From Prosthecobacter sp. (GTDB lineage: Bacteria; Verrucomicrobiota; Verrucomicrobiia; Verrucomicrobiales; Verrucomicrobiaceae): 64,000 nt of DNA. Location: positions 124,001 through 188,000 of the forward strand of contig NZ_JAXMIH010000014.1 in assembly GCF_034366625.1 (NCBI RefSeq). The letters are read 5' to 3'. Under the pieces are notes generated by a model. That model saw only the letters and a list, made by a program, of their open reading frames with translations, made no database searches and had not been told where the DNA came from. Positions 25,665 through 34,630 of the stretch are shown here, piece by piece. Position 1 is the stretch's first letter, and the number at the start of each line of letters is the position of its first letter. The position numbers were made by a program, and so were the translations under genes.

Positions 25665-26522
25665 CTACTTTCTTTCGCGGGCAATCGCCTCGCGAATCTT
25701 CTCGATGCGGTTGTCGGGACTCGGATGCGAACTCATGAAATCCGAACCGCTGGAGCCGCCGCTGGCCTCGGCGAGGATTTCCATCACACCGATGAGCGCT
25801 TCGGGATTGTAGCCGGCCTGGAGCATGAAGCGCACGCCGAGGGCATCGGATTCGAGCTCGTCATCGCGGCTGAACTTCATCACTTTGTACTGCGCGACCA
25901 TGTGCGCGATGTGAGCACCGGTGTTGTTGTAGCCATCGGAGGTGAGCACACCGATGCCTTGCGCCAGGCCGCTCCAGAGCCGCGAATTCGCCATCTGCTC
26001 GTTGGAATGACGCCCCACGACATGCCCCATCTCATGGCCGAGGACGCCCGCGAGCTGATCCTCCGACTTGAAGCGGCGGAACAACGCCTCGGTGATGAAA
26101 ATCTGGCCGCCAGGCAGTGCAAAGGCGTTCACCGTCCGCGCGTCGGCCAGCAGGTGGAATTTGAACTGATACGTGGTCTGCTTTGCCGCCGTGGAGGCGA
26201 TCAAACGCGCGCCCACCGCATCGACTTTGGCACGAGCGGCAGGATCGCGGGAAAGACCGCCCATCTCGCGAATCATCTGCGGCGCGGACTGCAAGCCGAG
26301 GGCGATCTCCTCCTGCGGCGTCGCCAACGCAAGCTTCTGCTCACGTCCGGTGAACTCGTTCTGATAAGTTGTCGTCCCAAACCAATGATAAACCAAGGTG
26401 CCGCCGATGATGAGCAGCGCCAGCATCACGCGTGGATGGAAGGCGCAGCCGCGGCGTCCACGCGAATCGCCATAGATGAAAACATGCCCTGCATGCACCA
26501 GTCGTTGAAGCGTTGGGATCAT
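25665..26522 (-). CDS. M48 family metalloprotease
   Basis: The 285-residue protein has an N-terminal membrane anchor (VMLALLIIGGTLVYHWFG) and the zinc motif HEMGH in LAGVLGHEMGHVVGRHSNEQ, with the third ligand in DDELESDALG. It resembles BepA/LoiP-like M48 proteases of the envelope. ATG at 26522 keeps a spacer to the divergent permease gene; a longer frame exists. It is convergent with the sulfatase, leaving 24 bp. Confidence 0.9.
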   Translation of the reverse strand: MIPTLQRLVHAGHVFIYGDSRGRRGCAFHPRVMLALLIIGGTLVYHWFGTTTYQNEFTGREQKLALATPQEEIALGLQSAPQMIREMGGLSRDPAARAKVDAVGARLIASTAAKQTTYQFKFHLLADARTVNAFALPGGQIFITEALFRRFKSEDQLAGVLGHEMGHVVGRHSNEQMANSRLWSGLAQGIGVLTSDGYNNTGAHIAHMVAQYKVMKFSRDDELESDALGVRFMLQAGYNPEALIGVMEILAEASGGSSGSDFMSSHPSPDNRIEKIREAIARERK

Positions 26523-26584
26523 GCTTCGCCCTATACCGCATGGAAAAATCTTGAGCCAGCGGGTATTTTGCGGCATTGCAGACC

Positions 26585-27772
26585 ATGTCGATGTTTCAGG
26601 AGCATGATCGGACGGTGGACTGGGGGCGCAAAGGCTCCCAGGCGGTCGTGACGCTGGCGTGCCTGTTCATCGTGCTCACGGGCATGAAGGTCGCCGCCGG
26701 GGTGCTGGTGCCGGTGGTGTATGCGTTTTTCCTCGCGGTGCTCAGTTATCCGCTGGTGAGCTGGATGCGGCGGCACCGCGTGCCCGCCGGTCTGGCGCTG
26801 GGCATCACGATGCTCATGAATCTGGGCGTGCTGGCCGGGTTGATCACTGTGGGCGTGCGCTTGCTGGTCAGTTTCTGGGCGGACCTGCCGCGTTACTTGC
26901 GCGGGCTGGAAAAGTACTCGAACGATGTCGGTGCCTGGCTGGAAACGAAAGGTGTCGAGGGCGCCAAGGAAACACTGGGCGGTGTGTTCGACTGGAACAC
27001 CCTGGTCGGCTACGCCACCCAGCAGGACGTGATGAGCAACCTCGGCGGACTGGTGGGCAGCACCTTCGGCACGCTGGCAACGTTGTTCGGCAGCTTGGTG
27101 ATGGTGCTGATTTTGATGCTCTTCATCCTGCTGGAGGCACGCGGCACGCGGAGCCGCCTTCAGGCCGTGAATCTCTCCGGCGGGCCGGACTTCAGCGGCC
27201 TGATGCGCAGCGCGAGCGACATCCAGAAGTATCTCGGCGTGAAAACACTCATCAGCGCGCTGACCGGACTGCTGGCCGGTTTCTGGTGCTGGTTCTTCGA
27301 TCTGCATTACCCGCTGCTATGGGCGCTGCTGGCCTTCCTGTTCAATTTCATCCCTGCCGTGGGGTCAGCCGCCGCCTGCATTCCTGCGGTGATCGAAGCC
27401 CTCGTGCAGCACGGCCCGGGAACGGCGATCTTCGTCGCCATCGGTTACGGCGGCATCAATTTCTGCCTCGATACCTTCGTGCAGCCCACGATGCTCGGAA
27501 ACCGCTTCGGCATCTCGCCGCTGGTGGTCATTCTCTCCGTCATCTTCTGGGGCTGGCTGTGGGGGCCGCTGGGCATGTTTCTGGCTGTGCCGCTCACGAT
27601 GGTGCTCAAGGTGCTGCTCGACAACAGCGCTGAGTTCAAATGGATCTCCGTCGCCATGGCGAAAAAGAAAGTGCGCCGCGGCGAAGTGGCGGTGGCAGGC
27701 TATGACCTGCACCTCAACGAGGGCGAAACCATCGGCAGCGGGGCCAGCACGGAAATTCCGGGGCGGGAGTGA
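26585..27772 (+). CDS. AI-2E family transporter
   Basis: The 395-residue protein has about eight membrane segments and the family motifs FNFIPAVGSAAACIPAV and IQKYLGVKTLISALTGLLAG. The family (PF01594) includes TqsA and sodium/proton antiporters, so autoinducer export should not be assumed. ATG at 26585 (MSMFQEHD) is preferred over an upstream TTG. It is divergent from the M48 gene. Confidence 0.9.
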   Translation: MSMFQEHDRTVDWGRKGSQAVVTLACLFIVLTGMKVAAGVLVPVVYAFFLAVLSYPLVSWMRRHRVPAGLALGITMLMNLGVLAGLITVGVRLLVSFWADLPRYLRGLEKYSNDVGAWLETKGVEGAKETLGGVFDWNTLVGYATQQDVMSNLGGLVGSTFGTLATLFGSLVMVLILMLFILLEARGTRSRLQAVNLSGGPDFSGLMRSASDIQKYLGVKTLISALTGLLAGFWCWFFDLHYPLLWALLAFLFNFIPAVGSAAACIPAVIEALVQHGPGTAIFVAIGYGGINFCLDTFVQPTMLGNRFGISPLVVILSVIFWGWLWGPLGMFLAVPLTMVLKVLLDNSAEFKWISVAMAKKKVRRGEVAVAGYDLHLNEGETIGSGASTEIPGRE

Positions 27773-27856
27773 CGCAACTGCTCAGAGCGGCAGCACATTT
27801 GTGCCATCACGCCACTTCGCAGCGTGACCTGCCAGACCTTCAAAACACGCCCCAGC

Positions 27857-27875
27857 CTACGCAAATCAAGCGTAG
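27857..27875. promoter_or_regulatory. Small inverted repeat upstream of clpB
   Basis: CTACGC (27857-27862) and GCGTAG (27870-27875) flank AAATCAA. It lies ~90 bp before clpB and ~85 bp after the AI-2E stop. It is too short for a CIRCE element and has no U-run, so its role is unclear. Confidence 0.3.
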
Positions 27876-27911
27876 CGGCGCAGGGCAGACCTGTGGCATG
27901 GTTTGAGCAGA

Positions 27912-27946
27912 GACATTCGTCATTCTGATTTCATCATTCGTCATTT
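27912..27946 (+). repeat. ATTCGTCATT repeats in the clpB leader
   Basis: CATTCGTCATTC and CATTCGTCATTT occur as two direct copies 15-50 bases before the clpB start, in sense orientation. This is the same family as before permease 1 and trpS. Confidence 0.65.
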
Positions 27947-27961
27947 CTTTCCCCAACCACC

Positions 27962-30547
27962 ATGTCCCCCGAAAAATTCACCGTCAAACTCCAGGAAGCC
28001 TTCAACGCCTCCCAGTCCATCGCCACGCGGCACGGGCATCAGGAGCTGAAGCCCTCGCATCTTCTCCTCGCCTTGCTTGAGCAGGAAGGCGGCATAGCGG
28101 TGCCGTTGTTTGAGAAGGCCGCTGTTAATCCAGCCGCAGCCCAAGGCCTGAAGTCTGGCATTGAGGCATTGCTCGCCAAGCAGCCAAAGGTCAGCGGCGG
28201 CACCAGCGGACTGCATCTGTCCAATGAGCTGCGTGAACTCATGACGAAGGCCGAGGACGAGCAGAAGAAGCTCAAGGACGAGTATCTCAGCGTCGAGCAC
28301 ATCATCCTGGCACTCTTCAAAACGAAGACAGAGCTGTCCGATGTGCTGAAACAGGCTGGGCTGAGCTACGACACCGTTTCCAAAGGCCTCACCGCCGTGC
28401 GTGGCTCGCAGCGTGTGGTGGATCAGGATCCTGAGGGCAAATACCAGACGCTGGAGAAATACGGCACCGATCTCACCGCCCGCGCGAAGCAGGGCAAGAT
28501 CGACCCCGTCATCGGTCGTGATGAGGAGATCCGCCGCGTCATGCAGGTGCTCAGCCGCCGCACGAAAAACAACCCCGTGCTCATCGGCGAGCCCGGCGTA
28601 GGCAAGACCGCCATCGCAGAAGGACTCGCGCGACGCATCGTCGCCGGAGACGTGCCGGATTCGCTCAAAGGCAAAAAGCTCATCAGCATGGACCTCGGCG
28701 GCATGATGGCTGGGGCGAAGTTTCGTGGCGAGTTTGAGGAGCGCCTCAAGGCCTTCCTCAAAGAGGTCACCAGCAGCGAGGGCGAGATCATTCTCTTCAT
28801 CGACGAACTGCACACCATCGTCGGCGCGGGCAAAGGCGAGGGCGCGATGGATGCGGGCAATCTTTTGAAGCCGCAGCTCGCACGCGGTGAGCTGCGCTGC
28901 ATCGGCGCGACCACGCTGGATGAGTATCGCAAGCACATCGAAAAAGATCCCGCGTTGGAGCGTCGCTTCCAACCGGTGAAAGTCGGCGAGCCGAGTGTGG
29001 AGGATACCATCGCCATCCTGCGTGGCCTCAAAGAACGCTACGAAGTCCATCACGGCGTGCGCATTCAAGACAACGCCATCATTGCCGCCGCCACGCTGAG
29101 CAATCGCTACATCACCGACCGCTTCCTGCCGGACAAAGCCATCGACCTCGTCGATGAAGCCGCCAGCCGCATCAAGATCGAGCTCGACTCCATGCCCACG
29201 GAGATCGACGTCATTGAGCGCCAAGTCATGATGGGCGAGATGGAGCGTCAGGCTTTGAAGAAAGAAAAGGACGCGGCTTCCAAAGCCCGCATTGAAAAGC
29301 TCGACAAAGAGATCGCTGACCTCAAAGAAAGCTCCTCCGCATTGAAAGCGCAGTGGATGAAGGAAAAGGAATCCGTCCAAGCCGGTCGCAAGATGAAGGA
29401 GGAACTCGAACGCCTCCGCACTGAGCAGGAGCAGGCGCAGCGCCGTGGCGACTTCGGTCGTGCCGGTGAGATTCAATACGGTCTCATCCCTGATCTCGAA
29501 AAGAAACTCGCGGCCTCGTCCTCAGAAAACAAAGAACCACGCGCCGCACACACCTTGCTGCGCGAAGAAGTCACCGAAGAAGACATCGCCCGCGTCGTGG
29601 CGAACTGGACAGGCATTCCCGTTTCACGCCTGCAAGAAGGCGAGCGCTCGAAGCTCGTGAAGATGGAGGAGCGCCTCGGCAAACGCGTCATCGGCCAGAA
29701 GGACGCTATCACCGCCGTCAGCAATGCCGTGCGCCGTGCGCGTGCGGGCATTCAGGATGAGAACCGCCCGATTGGCAGCTTCCTCTTCCTCGGCCCCACC
29801 GGCGTCGGCAAGACGGAGCTTTGCAAAGCCCTCGCCGAGTTCCTTTTCGACGACGACAGCGCCATGACGCGCATCGACATGAGCGAATACATGGAGAAGC
29901 ACAGCGTCAGCCGCCTCATCGGAGCGCCTCCCGGCTACGTCGGTTATGAAGAAGGCGGCCAGCTCAGCGAAACCGTGCGTCGGCGGCCTTACAGCGTCGT
30001 CTTGTTCGACGAAGTCGAAAAAGCGCACCCCGACGTCTTCAACGTCCTGCTCCAGGTGCTCGATGATGGCCGCATCACCGACGGCCAGGGCCGCACGGTC
30101 GATTTCAAGAACACGGTCCTCATCATGACCAGCAACATCGGCAGCAACGTCATCCAGGACGTGTCCAACGCCGAGCAGCGCGACGCTTTGGTGCGCGACA
30201 GCCTGAAGCAGTTCTTCCGCCCCGAGTTCCTCAACCGCATCGACGAGATCGTCATCTTCGACCGTCTCGACGCCGCGCAGCTCGACCAGATCGTCAAAAT
30301 TCAGCTCCAGCGCGTCATCGACCGCCTCGCCAAGCAGAACATCCACCTCACCGTCACCGACGACACCACCCGCTACCTCGCCGACGCCGGCTTCGATCCC
30401 GTCTTCGGCGCCCGCCCCCTCAAACGCGCCATCCAGAAACACCTCCTCGATCCGCTCAGCTTGGCGGTCCTCGAAGGCGGCTTCAAAGACGGCGATCACA
30501 TCACGGCGGTGATGAAAGGCGGGAAGCCGGTGTTTGAGAAGAGGTAA
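27962..30547 (+). CDS. clpB: ClpB disaggregase
   Basis: This 861-residue AAA+ chaperone has an N-domain ([18 protein letters not shown]), AAA-1 with [15 protein letters not shown] and LFIDELHT, a coiled-coil M-domain at ~410-525, and AAA-2 with [16 protein letters not shown] and LFDEVEKAH. With DnaK it resolves protein aggregates in the cytoplasm. It has no IGF/LGF ClpP loop that I can see, consistent with ClpB rather than ClpA/C. I find no CIRCE element upstream. Confidence 0.97.
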   Translation: MSPEKFTVKLQEAFNASQSIATRHGHQELKPSHLLLALLEQEGGIAVPLFEKAAVNPAAAQGLKSGIEALLAKQPKVSGGTSGLHLSNELRELMTKAEDEQKKLKDEYLSVEHIILALFKTKTELSDVLKQAGLSYDTVSKGLTAVRGSQRVVDQDPEGKYQTLEKYGTDLTARAKQGKIDPVIGRDEEIRRVMQVLSRRTKNNPVLIGEPGVGKTAIAEGLARRIVAGDVPDSLKGKKLISMDLGGMMAGAKFRGEFEERLKAFLKEVTSSEGEIILFIDELHTIVGAGKGEGAMDAGNLLKPQLARGELRCIGATTLDEYRKHIEKDPALERRFQPVKVGEPSVEDTIAILRGLKERYEVHHGVRIQDNAIIAAATLSNRYITDRFLPDKAIDLVDEAASRIKIELDSMPTEIDVIERQVMMGEMERQALKKEKDAASKARIEKLDKEIADLKESSSALKAQWMKEKESVQAGRKMKEELERLRTEQEQAQRRGDFGRAGEIQYGLIPDLEKKLAASSSENKEPRAAHTLLREEVTEEDIARVVANWTGIPVSRLQEGERSKLVKMEERLGKRVIGQKDAITAVSNAVRRARAGIQDENRPIGSFLFLGPTGVGKTELCKALAEFLFDDDSAMTRIDMSEYMEKHSVSRLIGAPPGYVGYEEGGQLSETVRRRPYSVVLFDEVEKAHPDVFNVLLQVLDDGRITDGQGRTVDFKNTVLIMTSNIGSNVIQDVSNAEQRDALVRDSLKQFFRPEFLNRIDEIVIFDRLDAAQLDQIVKIQLQRVIDRLAKQNIHLTVTDDTTRYLADAGFDPVFGARPLKRAIQKHLLDPLSLAVLEGGFKDGDHITAVMKGGKPVFEKR

Positions 30548-30592
30548 CGGAGCGAGGAATTTAGTCTGGAGCAGGTCGTCGAAGCCGATACC

Positions 30593-31927
30593 TCAAGCGA
30601 GTATCATGTTCATATTTGTCGTGGTAATTCCCGACTTAAAATAAACATCGCCATTTTTGCTCCACACCAAACTGACGCCACCATCTTGTGAGACAACGAA
30701 GGTTGCAAGATTCGGTTCCGCCCCGCAGAGGCGTATAGCAGAACGATGTCGCATGCCCATTTGTTCAGTATCAAGCTCGCATAATCCTTCGCACTGCATG
30801 GGATTGTCTACCTCGAAAGCCTTGGCTGGCTTTACTTTGTCGAGAACGATTTCGGCACCGAAACCTTCGACACTCAAATCGGTTCTCAGAACGATAGCCC
30901 CATCAGTTCCCGCGAAGCCTCCAATAAATGTGCATGCTTGAGCGACCTTCTGCTGAAGGCCTTGAAGGGGAAATGAAGCCAAGGCCATTTCCTGTTCGCT
31001 AGGTGCCGCATTTTTCTTCCACTCAGATAACCAAACCATGTCCCCGTGGCGATGCCGCGCATTCATAAAGTTGACGAAATGGTCCTTTAAACTATCTGCC
31101 CCTGCCGCCAGCCCATACTTGATCCTCACACAACCTGATCCAACAAGGTCACAAGAATGTTTCTTCAAAATCAGAGCCCCACCGTGACCGGCAAGTTGCA
31201 TCCCGTTAAGGACGGCCAGAATGCAGTTCACATATGCAAGCCACTCGAACTCATGCCACTCACTCGCATGCTCATGAGTCGGCGTGGTTATTAACTCTCG
31301 GAGCGCGGCGTGACCCTCCTTAAACAAAGGATATGCGCCAAGCAAATCCAACGAGGCAATTCTCGTGCTCGCCACTTCAAGTCTTCCACTCGACAATGAG
31401 GCCATGCGGTAACCGCTCTGATAAACGGCCATTCGCCCTGGCGCAGTAACGCGCACCATTAAAGCATGAGGCAGCGATTCGTAATGATAAGAGAATGCAT
31501 TCCTGGCAACAGACCAAGATCTTCCAAGATTCACCAGTCCACGAATCATCAGCTTTCCGGATTCTTCGCTAGAAGATCGAACCCAAATAGCTGACGAATC
31601 GATATCAGTGACCGCCGCAAGTCGTCGGATCTCTTGGGTATTGAATGGTCGCTCTGAAGCAAATTCCAAGGGCTTGATTGGCTCTGCTCCCTCCCGATGG
31701 GGTATGTCATTGGAGCCGCAAGAACAGCAGAGCATAAATCGCAATGGTCGTGCCTCGTCAGTTTCCATTCCGGCCAAATAAGCCACTTCCAAGAGTTCTT
31801 TTAGCTGAATGGGCGATGGTAGTGGGGGTGGAAAATAGTCCCCACCTATTAGGTAGCCCCACCCTTCGCTAACCATTGCAGCTAGATCGGCGGCGAATGC
31901 CCGCTGTGGCTGTATTTCAGTCGTCAT
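30593..31927 (-). CDS. Protein with C-terminal DisA/CdaA-like diadenylate cyclase domain
   Basis: The 444-residue protein has no signal or membrane segment. Its C-terminus (~330-440) reads TDGAIVLRTDL (D342-G-A) and MGMRHRSAIRL (R393-H-R), followed by ATFVVSQDGGVSLVW. These are the DGA and RHR active-site motifs of diadenylate cyclases, in the same order and with the same following strands. The DGA-RHR gap (~51 residues) is about 20 longer than in DisA or CdaA. The N-terminal ~320 residues are unrecognised and Cys/His-rich in places. It may synthesise c-di-AMP or be a DAC-derived nucleotide sensor (the DACN-type sensor families). Sampled GC is near 48%, against ~65% in clpB, suggesting transfer. 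Confidence 0.7.
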   Translation of the reverse strand: MTTEIQPQRAFAADLAAMVSEGWGYLIGGDYFPPPLPSPIQLKELLEVAYLAGMETDEARPLRFMLCCSCGSNDIPHREGAEPIKPLEFASERPFNTQEIRRLAAVTDIDSSAIWVRSSSEESGKLMIRGLVNLGRSWSVARNAFSYHYESLPHALMVRVTAPGRMAVYQSGYRMASLSSGRLEVASTRIASLDLLGAYPLFKEGHAALRELITTPTHEHASEWHEFEWLAYVNCILAVLNGMQLAGHGGALILKKHSCDLVGSGCVRIKYGLAAGADSLKDHFVNFMNARHRHGDMVWLSEWKKNAAPSEQEMALASFPLQGLQQKVAQACTFIGGFAGTDGAIVLRTDLSVEGFGAEIVLDKVKPAKAFEVDNPMQCEGLCELDTEQMGMRHRSAIRLCGAEPNLATFVVSQDGGVSLVWSKNGDVYFKSGITTTNMNMILA

Positions 31928-31986
31928 AATCTAATCTCTACTTCAATCACACACATTACCTGCCTCGCCTTGTCGGGTCGCCCTGC

Positions 31987-32235
31987 CTACCTCCAGCGTT
32001 TCAGAAAATCCCAAATGCGGATGATCACGTAGATCCCGCCGTAGAACACCACGCCCATCACGATGAACGCGATGACGGTCTCGCCGAAAGACCCGCCTCC
32101 CGACCCACCGGGCGGAGGATACGGATAAGCCGGTCCTGATCCCCCAGAGGGGCGTGAAGGCGGCACCACCTGGGCGTGGGCCATGCGGCTTAACAGGAGC
32201 AGTCCGGCAGTGAGGCATGGGGAGATCTTCATCAT
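31987..32235 (-). CDS. Small exported membrane protein, Gly/Pro-rich
   Basis: The 82-residue protein has a signal peptide (CLTAGLLLLSRMAHA), a Pro/Gly/Ser linker (PPSRPSGGSGPAYPYPPPGG) and one C-terminal membrane segment (IAFIVMGVVFYGGIYVIIRI) with a basic end. ATG at 32232 is an alternative start. The function is unknown. It lies downstream of the acetyltransferase gene. Confidence 0.6.
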   Translation of the reverse strand: MMKISPCLTAGLLLLSRMAHAQVVPPSRPSGGSGPAYPYPPPGGSGGGSFGETVIAFIVMGVVFYGGIYVIIRIWDFLKRWR

Positions 32236-32335
32236 GGGGGTGCCTGGTGTTTCTTACGTGGATCAAGGATGGGGCATGATCGGCCCTGAGTCCCGCTGAT
32301 TTTTCGGGAGCAGCGGGCTTTCATCTCTTCGCGAT

Positions 32336-32776
32336 TCACAACCTCTTGATGAAGGCCACCGCACGCTCCACCTCCGTGAAGCCGCAAGCCTGATGAAGCG
32401 AGATGCTCGCTTCATTGGACAGTTCGGTGTCGCTGGCCAGTTCCGCACAGCCCTGCTCCATCGCCCAAACCTCCGCTGCCTCGATCAACTGGCGCGCAAC
32501 ACCCTTCTTGCGGAGTGACGGCAGCACGAACAATCCCTCAAGATAGGCCACTGGAGTGGTGGTGGCACCCTCGACGTATTCACGCCGGACGGACAGTTCG
32601 GCAAAACCACCGAGCATTCCTCCGGGTGATTCGGCCACGAGAGTGATGCCGGGCACGGGCATCCCCTTCTGGAAGTAACGCGTCACGTCAGCCGAGCTGG
32701 AGGCCTCAGGCCACAAGAGGCAACGCAGCTCGATCCACTGTTCGCTGTCGGATATGGTTACAGGGCGCACCAGCAT
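32336..32776 (-). CDS. Aminoglycoside 6'-N-acetyltransferase type I-like GNAT
   Basis: This 146-residue GNAT resembles the AAC(6')-I group by its motifs WIELRCLLWP, REYVEG...PVAYLEGLFVLP, RKKGVARQLIEAAEVWA (acetyl-CoA pyrophosphate loop), ELASDTELSN and GFTEVERAV. Members acetylate the 6'-amino group of aminoglycosides. In an environmental bacterium the native substrate may differ. The start at 32776 (MLVRPVTISD) matches the family length. It lies downstream of the nitrilase gene on the same strand. Confidence 0.82.
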   Translation of the reverse strand: MLVRPVTISDSEQWIELRCLLWPEASSSADVTRYFQKGMPVPGITLVAESPGGMLGGFAELSVRREYVEGATTTPVAYLEGLFVLPSLRKKGVARQLIEAAEVWAMEQGCAELASDTELSNEASISLHQACGFTEVERAVAFIKRL

Positions 32777-32861
32777 GATGATTGGCTCCTTGGGCAACGT
32801 TGAAGCCGGCGAACACATTTCAAGGCTTGCCAGCAGCGCAGAGACTTTCATGGCAACCTCA

Positions 32862-33695
32862 TCAGGCAAGTTCGCGAACCTGTGCTGTGCAGCTTCCATC
32901 TCCACGCAATGGTTGCGCGCTCAGTTCGATGTCCACAAGCAGCAAACCGTCGGCATCAACGCCATAGGGGCCGCTCAACGCCGGTTTGCCATCGGGAGCC
33001 ATCACCAGCGAGCAGCCGATGCACTTGTGGCCGGACCATTCACCTTCACTGACCAGACCGACATTGCTCGCTCCGGCGATCCACAGGCCGAACTCCTTCG
33101 CCACCACGCCGTAGTGGTCGAGCCAGAGCTGGCCGTAGGGTTCTTTAACATTGTCGTGATCCGGCGGCACGGCCCAGGCACACGGAGACAGAATGATCTG
33201 CGCGCCCATCATGCCAAGCGCGCGGCTGATGGACTGCCCGGGCGCAAAACCATCGGCGCAAATCATGAGGCCGAGAGTGCCGAGCGGTGTGTGCGCGACA
33301 GCGAGGCAATCACCACAGGCATACAAGTGATGCGCCATGGCGAGTTCGTTGAGTTTGCGATGATGCAGCAACACCTCGCCTTCCGGGGAGATGAGCACGG
33401 CGCTGTTGAAGAGCTGATCGTCCGCGCGCTCGATCAATCCTGCGCATACATGGATGTGATGGCTCTTTGCAGCTTCGCGGAGGCGCAGGCAGGCATTGCC
33501 ATCGGGAATGGAACCGGCAGCAGCGAGCGCTGATGAATGACACCAGCCGCAATCCAGCGCCTCGGGCAGCAGAACGATGGCAGCACCTGCGGCAGCGGCT
33601 TGCGCGATGGATTGCGACGCGCAGCGCAGATTCTCCTCCACCCGGCCGCCGATGACGGGCATCTGCGCGAGCGCGAGCTTGAAGGGCATGCTCAT
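32862..33695 (-). CDS. Carbon-nitrogen hydrolase (nitrilase superfamily)
   Basis: The 277-residue protein has the Glu-Lys-Cys triad: Glu in VLLPEALDCG, Lys in HHRKLNELA and Cys in LMICADGFAPG. It is probably an amidase-type hydrolase; the substrate is unknown. The start overlaps the stop of the upstream SGNH-like gene by 4 bp (ATGA), so the two are translationally coupled. Confidence 0.9.
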   Translation of the reverse strand: MSMPFKLALAQMPVIGGRVEENLRCASQSIAQAAAAGAAIVLLPEALDCGWCHSSALAAAGSIPDGNACLRLREAAKSHHIHVCAGLIERADDQLFNSAVLISPEGEVLLHHRKLNELAMAHHLYACGDCLAVAHTPLGTLGLMICADGFAPGQSISRALGMMGAQIILSPCAWAVPPDHDNVKEPYGQLWLDHYGVVAKEFGLWIAGASNVGLVSEGEWSGHKCIGCSLVMAPDGKPALSGPYGVDADGLLLVDIELSAQPLRGDGSCTAQVRELA

Positions 33696-34555
33696 CTGGC
33701 CTTCACACCGCTGAGGGGATGCTGTGTGACGGCGTCCCAGGAGAGTTTTTGGAGAAGCGCGTTGAGTTTTTCCGCCTCAGGCAGTTTGGCGATGGCAGCA
33801 GGCATGGGCAGTCCGACGGGGCTGCGACCATAAATGACGGCGAAGTGGCAGTAGGTGGCGATGGCTTTGACGTGATCGCGCGGATGGCCGATGGCGTCGG
33901 TGAAGAGATCGCTCTGCTTCGCGATGCCGGGTGCCTTGCCTTCGATGATGAGGCGGCGCAGTTCCATCACGGCCTGGCCGATGGGGACGACGAAGACGGC
34001 GGGCTTGTCCTTGGCGTACTTTGCATTCAGCTCGCGCACGTGGTCGTCCATGCTCTTGAAGTAGTCATCATGCGCCACGTGGAGGTCGGCCATCGTCTTG
34101 CTGTCGCGGTCAACCGGTCCACGCTGCTTCCCCGGGCCCCAGAGCGCCTGATCATCGTAGGTCATCCAGAACTCCTGCACGGTGATGCGCATCTTCGGAT
34201 TGTGCTCCAGGCCGAGCTTCACGAAGTTTTCGATGCCCGCGTCAGGCAGGAAGATGGGCGAAAGCGTGAGCACGTCCGCCTTTCCTTCCATGAGCACCGG
34301 TTTGATCTTCTGCTTGTCGCCTTGCGCGTCCCAATGCTGGATCGTGCGCGAGCCGCCGATGGAGGAGAGGCCGACTTGAGTGTGGCCGGTGATGCCAGCG
34401 TTCTTCGTCGCCTCAATGAGCAGTCCGGGCAGCCACACATGGAAGCTGTGGCCGGCAGTGAGGATGCGGAGTCCGGCGGGTGGCGCTTCCGCCCGAAGCA
34501 TGGTGGAGAGGCAAAGGAGAGCGAGGATGGCCCGACGGGTGGATTTTGGTTTCAT
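33692..34555 (-). CDS. Secreted SGNH-like protein
   Basis: The 287-residue protein has a signal peptide (RAILALLCLSTMLRA). It begins with LRILTAGHSFHVWLPGLL, a GHS version of the SGNH/GDSL block I; later HPRDHVKAIATYCHFAVIYG could be the Asp/His block. Esterase or acetylesterase activity is only a suggestion. It is the first gene of a pair with the nitrilase and is divergent from the DUF1501 gene. Confidence 0.65.
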   Translation of the reverse strand: MKPKSTRRAILALLCLSTMLRAEAPPAGLRILTAGHSFHVWLPGLLIEATKNAGITGHTQVGLSSIGGSRTIQHWDAQGDKQKIKPVLMEGKADVLTLSPIFLPDAGIENFVKLGLEHNPKMRITVQEFWMTYDDQALWGPGKQRGPVDRDSKTMADLHVAHDDYFKSMDDHVRELNAKYAKDKPAVFVVPIGQAVMELRRLIIEGKAPGIAKQSDLFTDAIGHPRDHVKAIATYCHFAVIYGRSPVGLPMPAAIAKLPEAEKLNALLQKLSWDAVTQHPLSGVKAR

Positions 34556-34630
34556 GTTGTGTGAATACGCCCTTCGTGGCGTTGCTTTGGCTTCTTGCGC
34601 AGATAAACCTGAACAAGCATCGTCTTTCCC

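Noticed and set aside
27773-27961. CIRCE heat-shock element upstream of clpB
   Set aside because: Only a 6-bp inverted repeat (CTACGC/GCGTAG) is present; the CIRCE consensus of 9-bp arms around 9 bases is not found.
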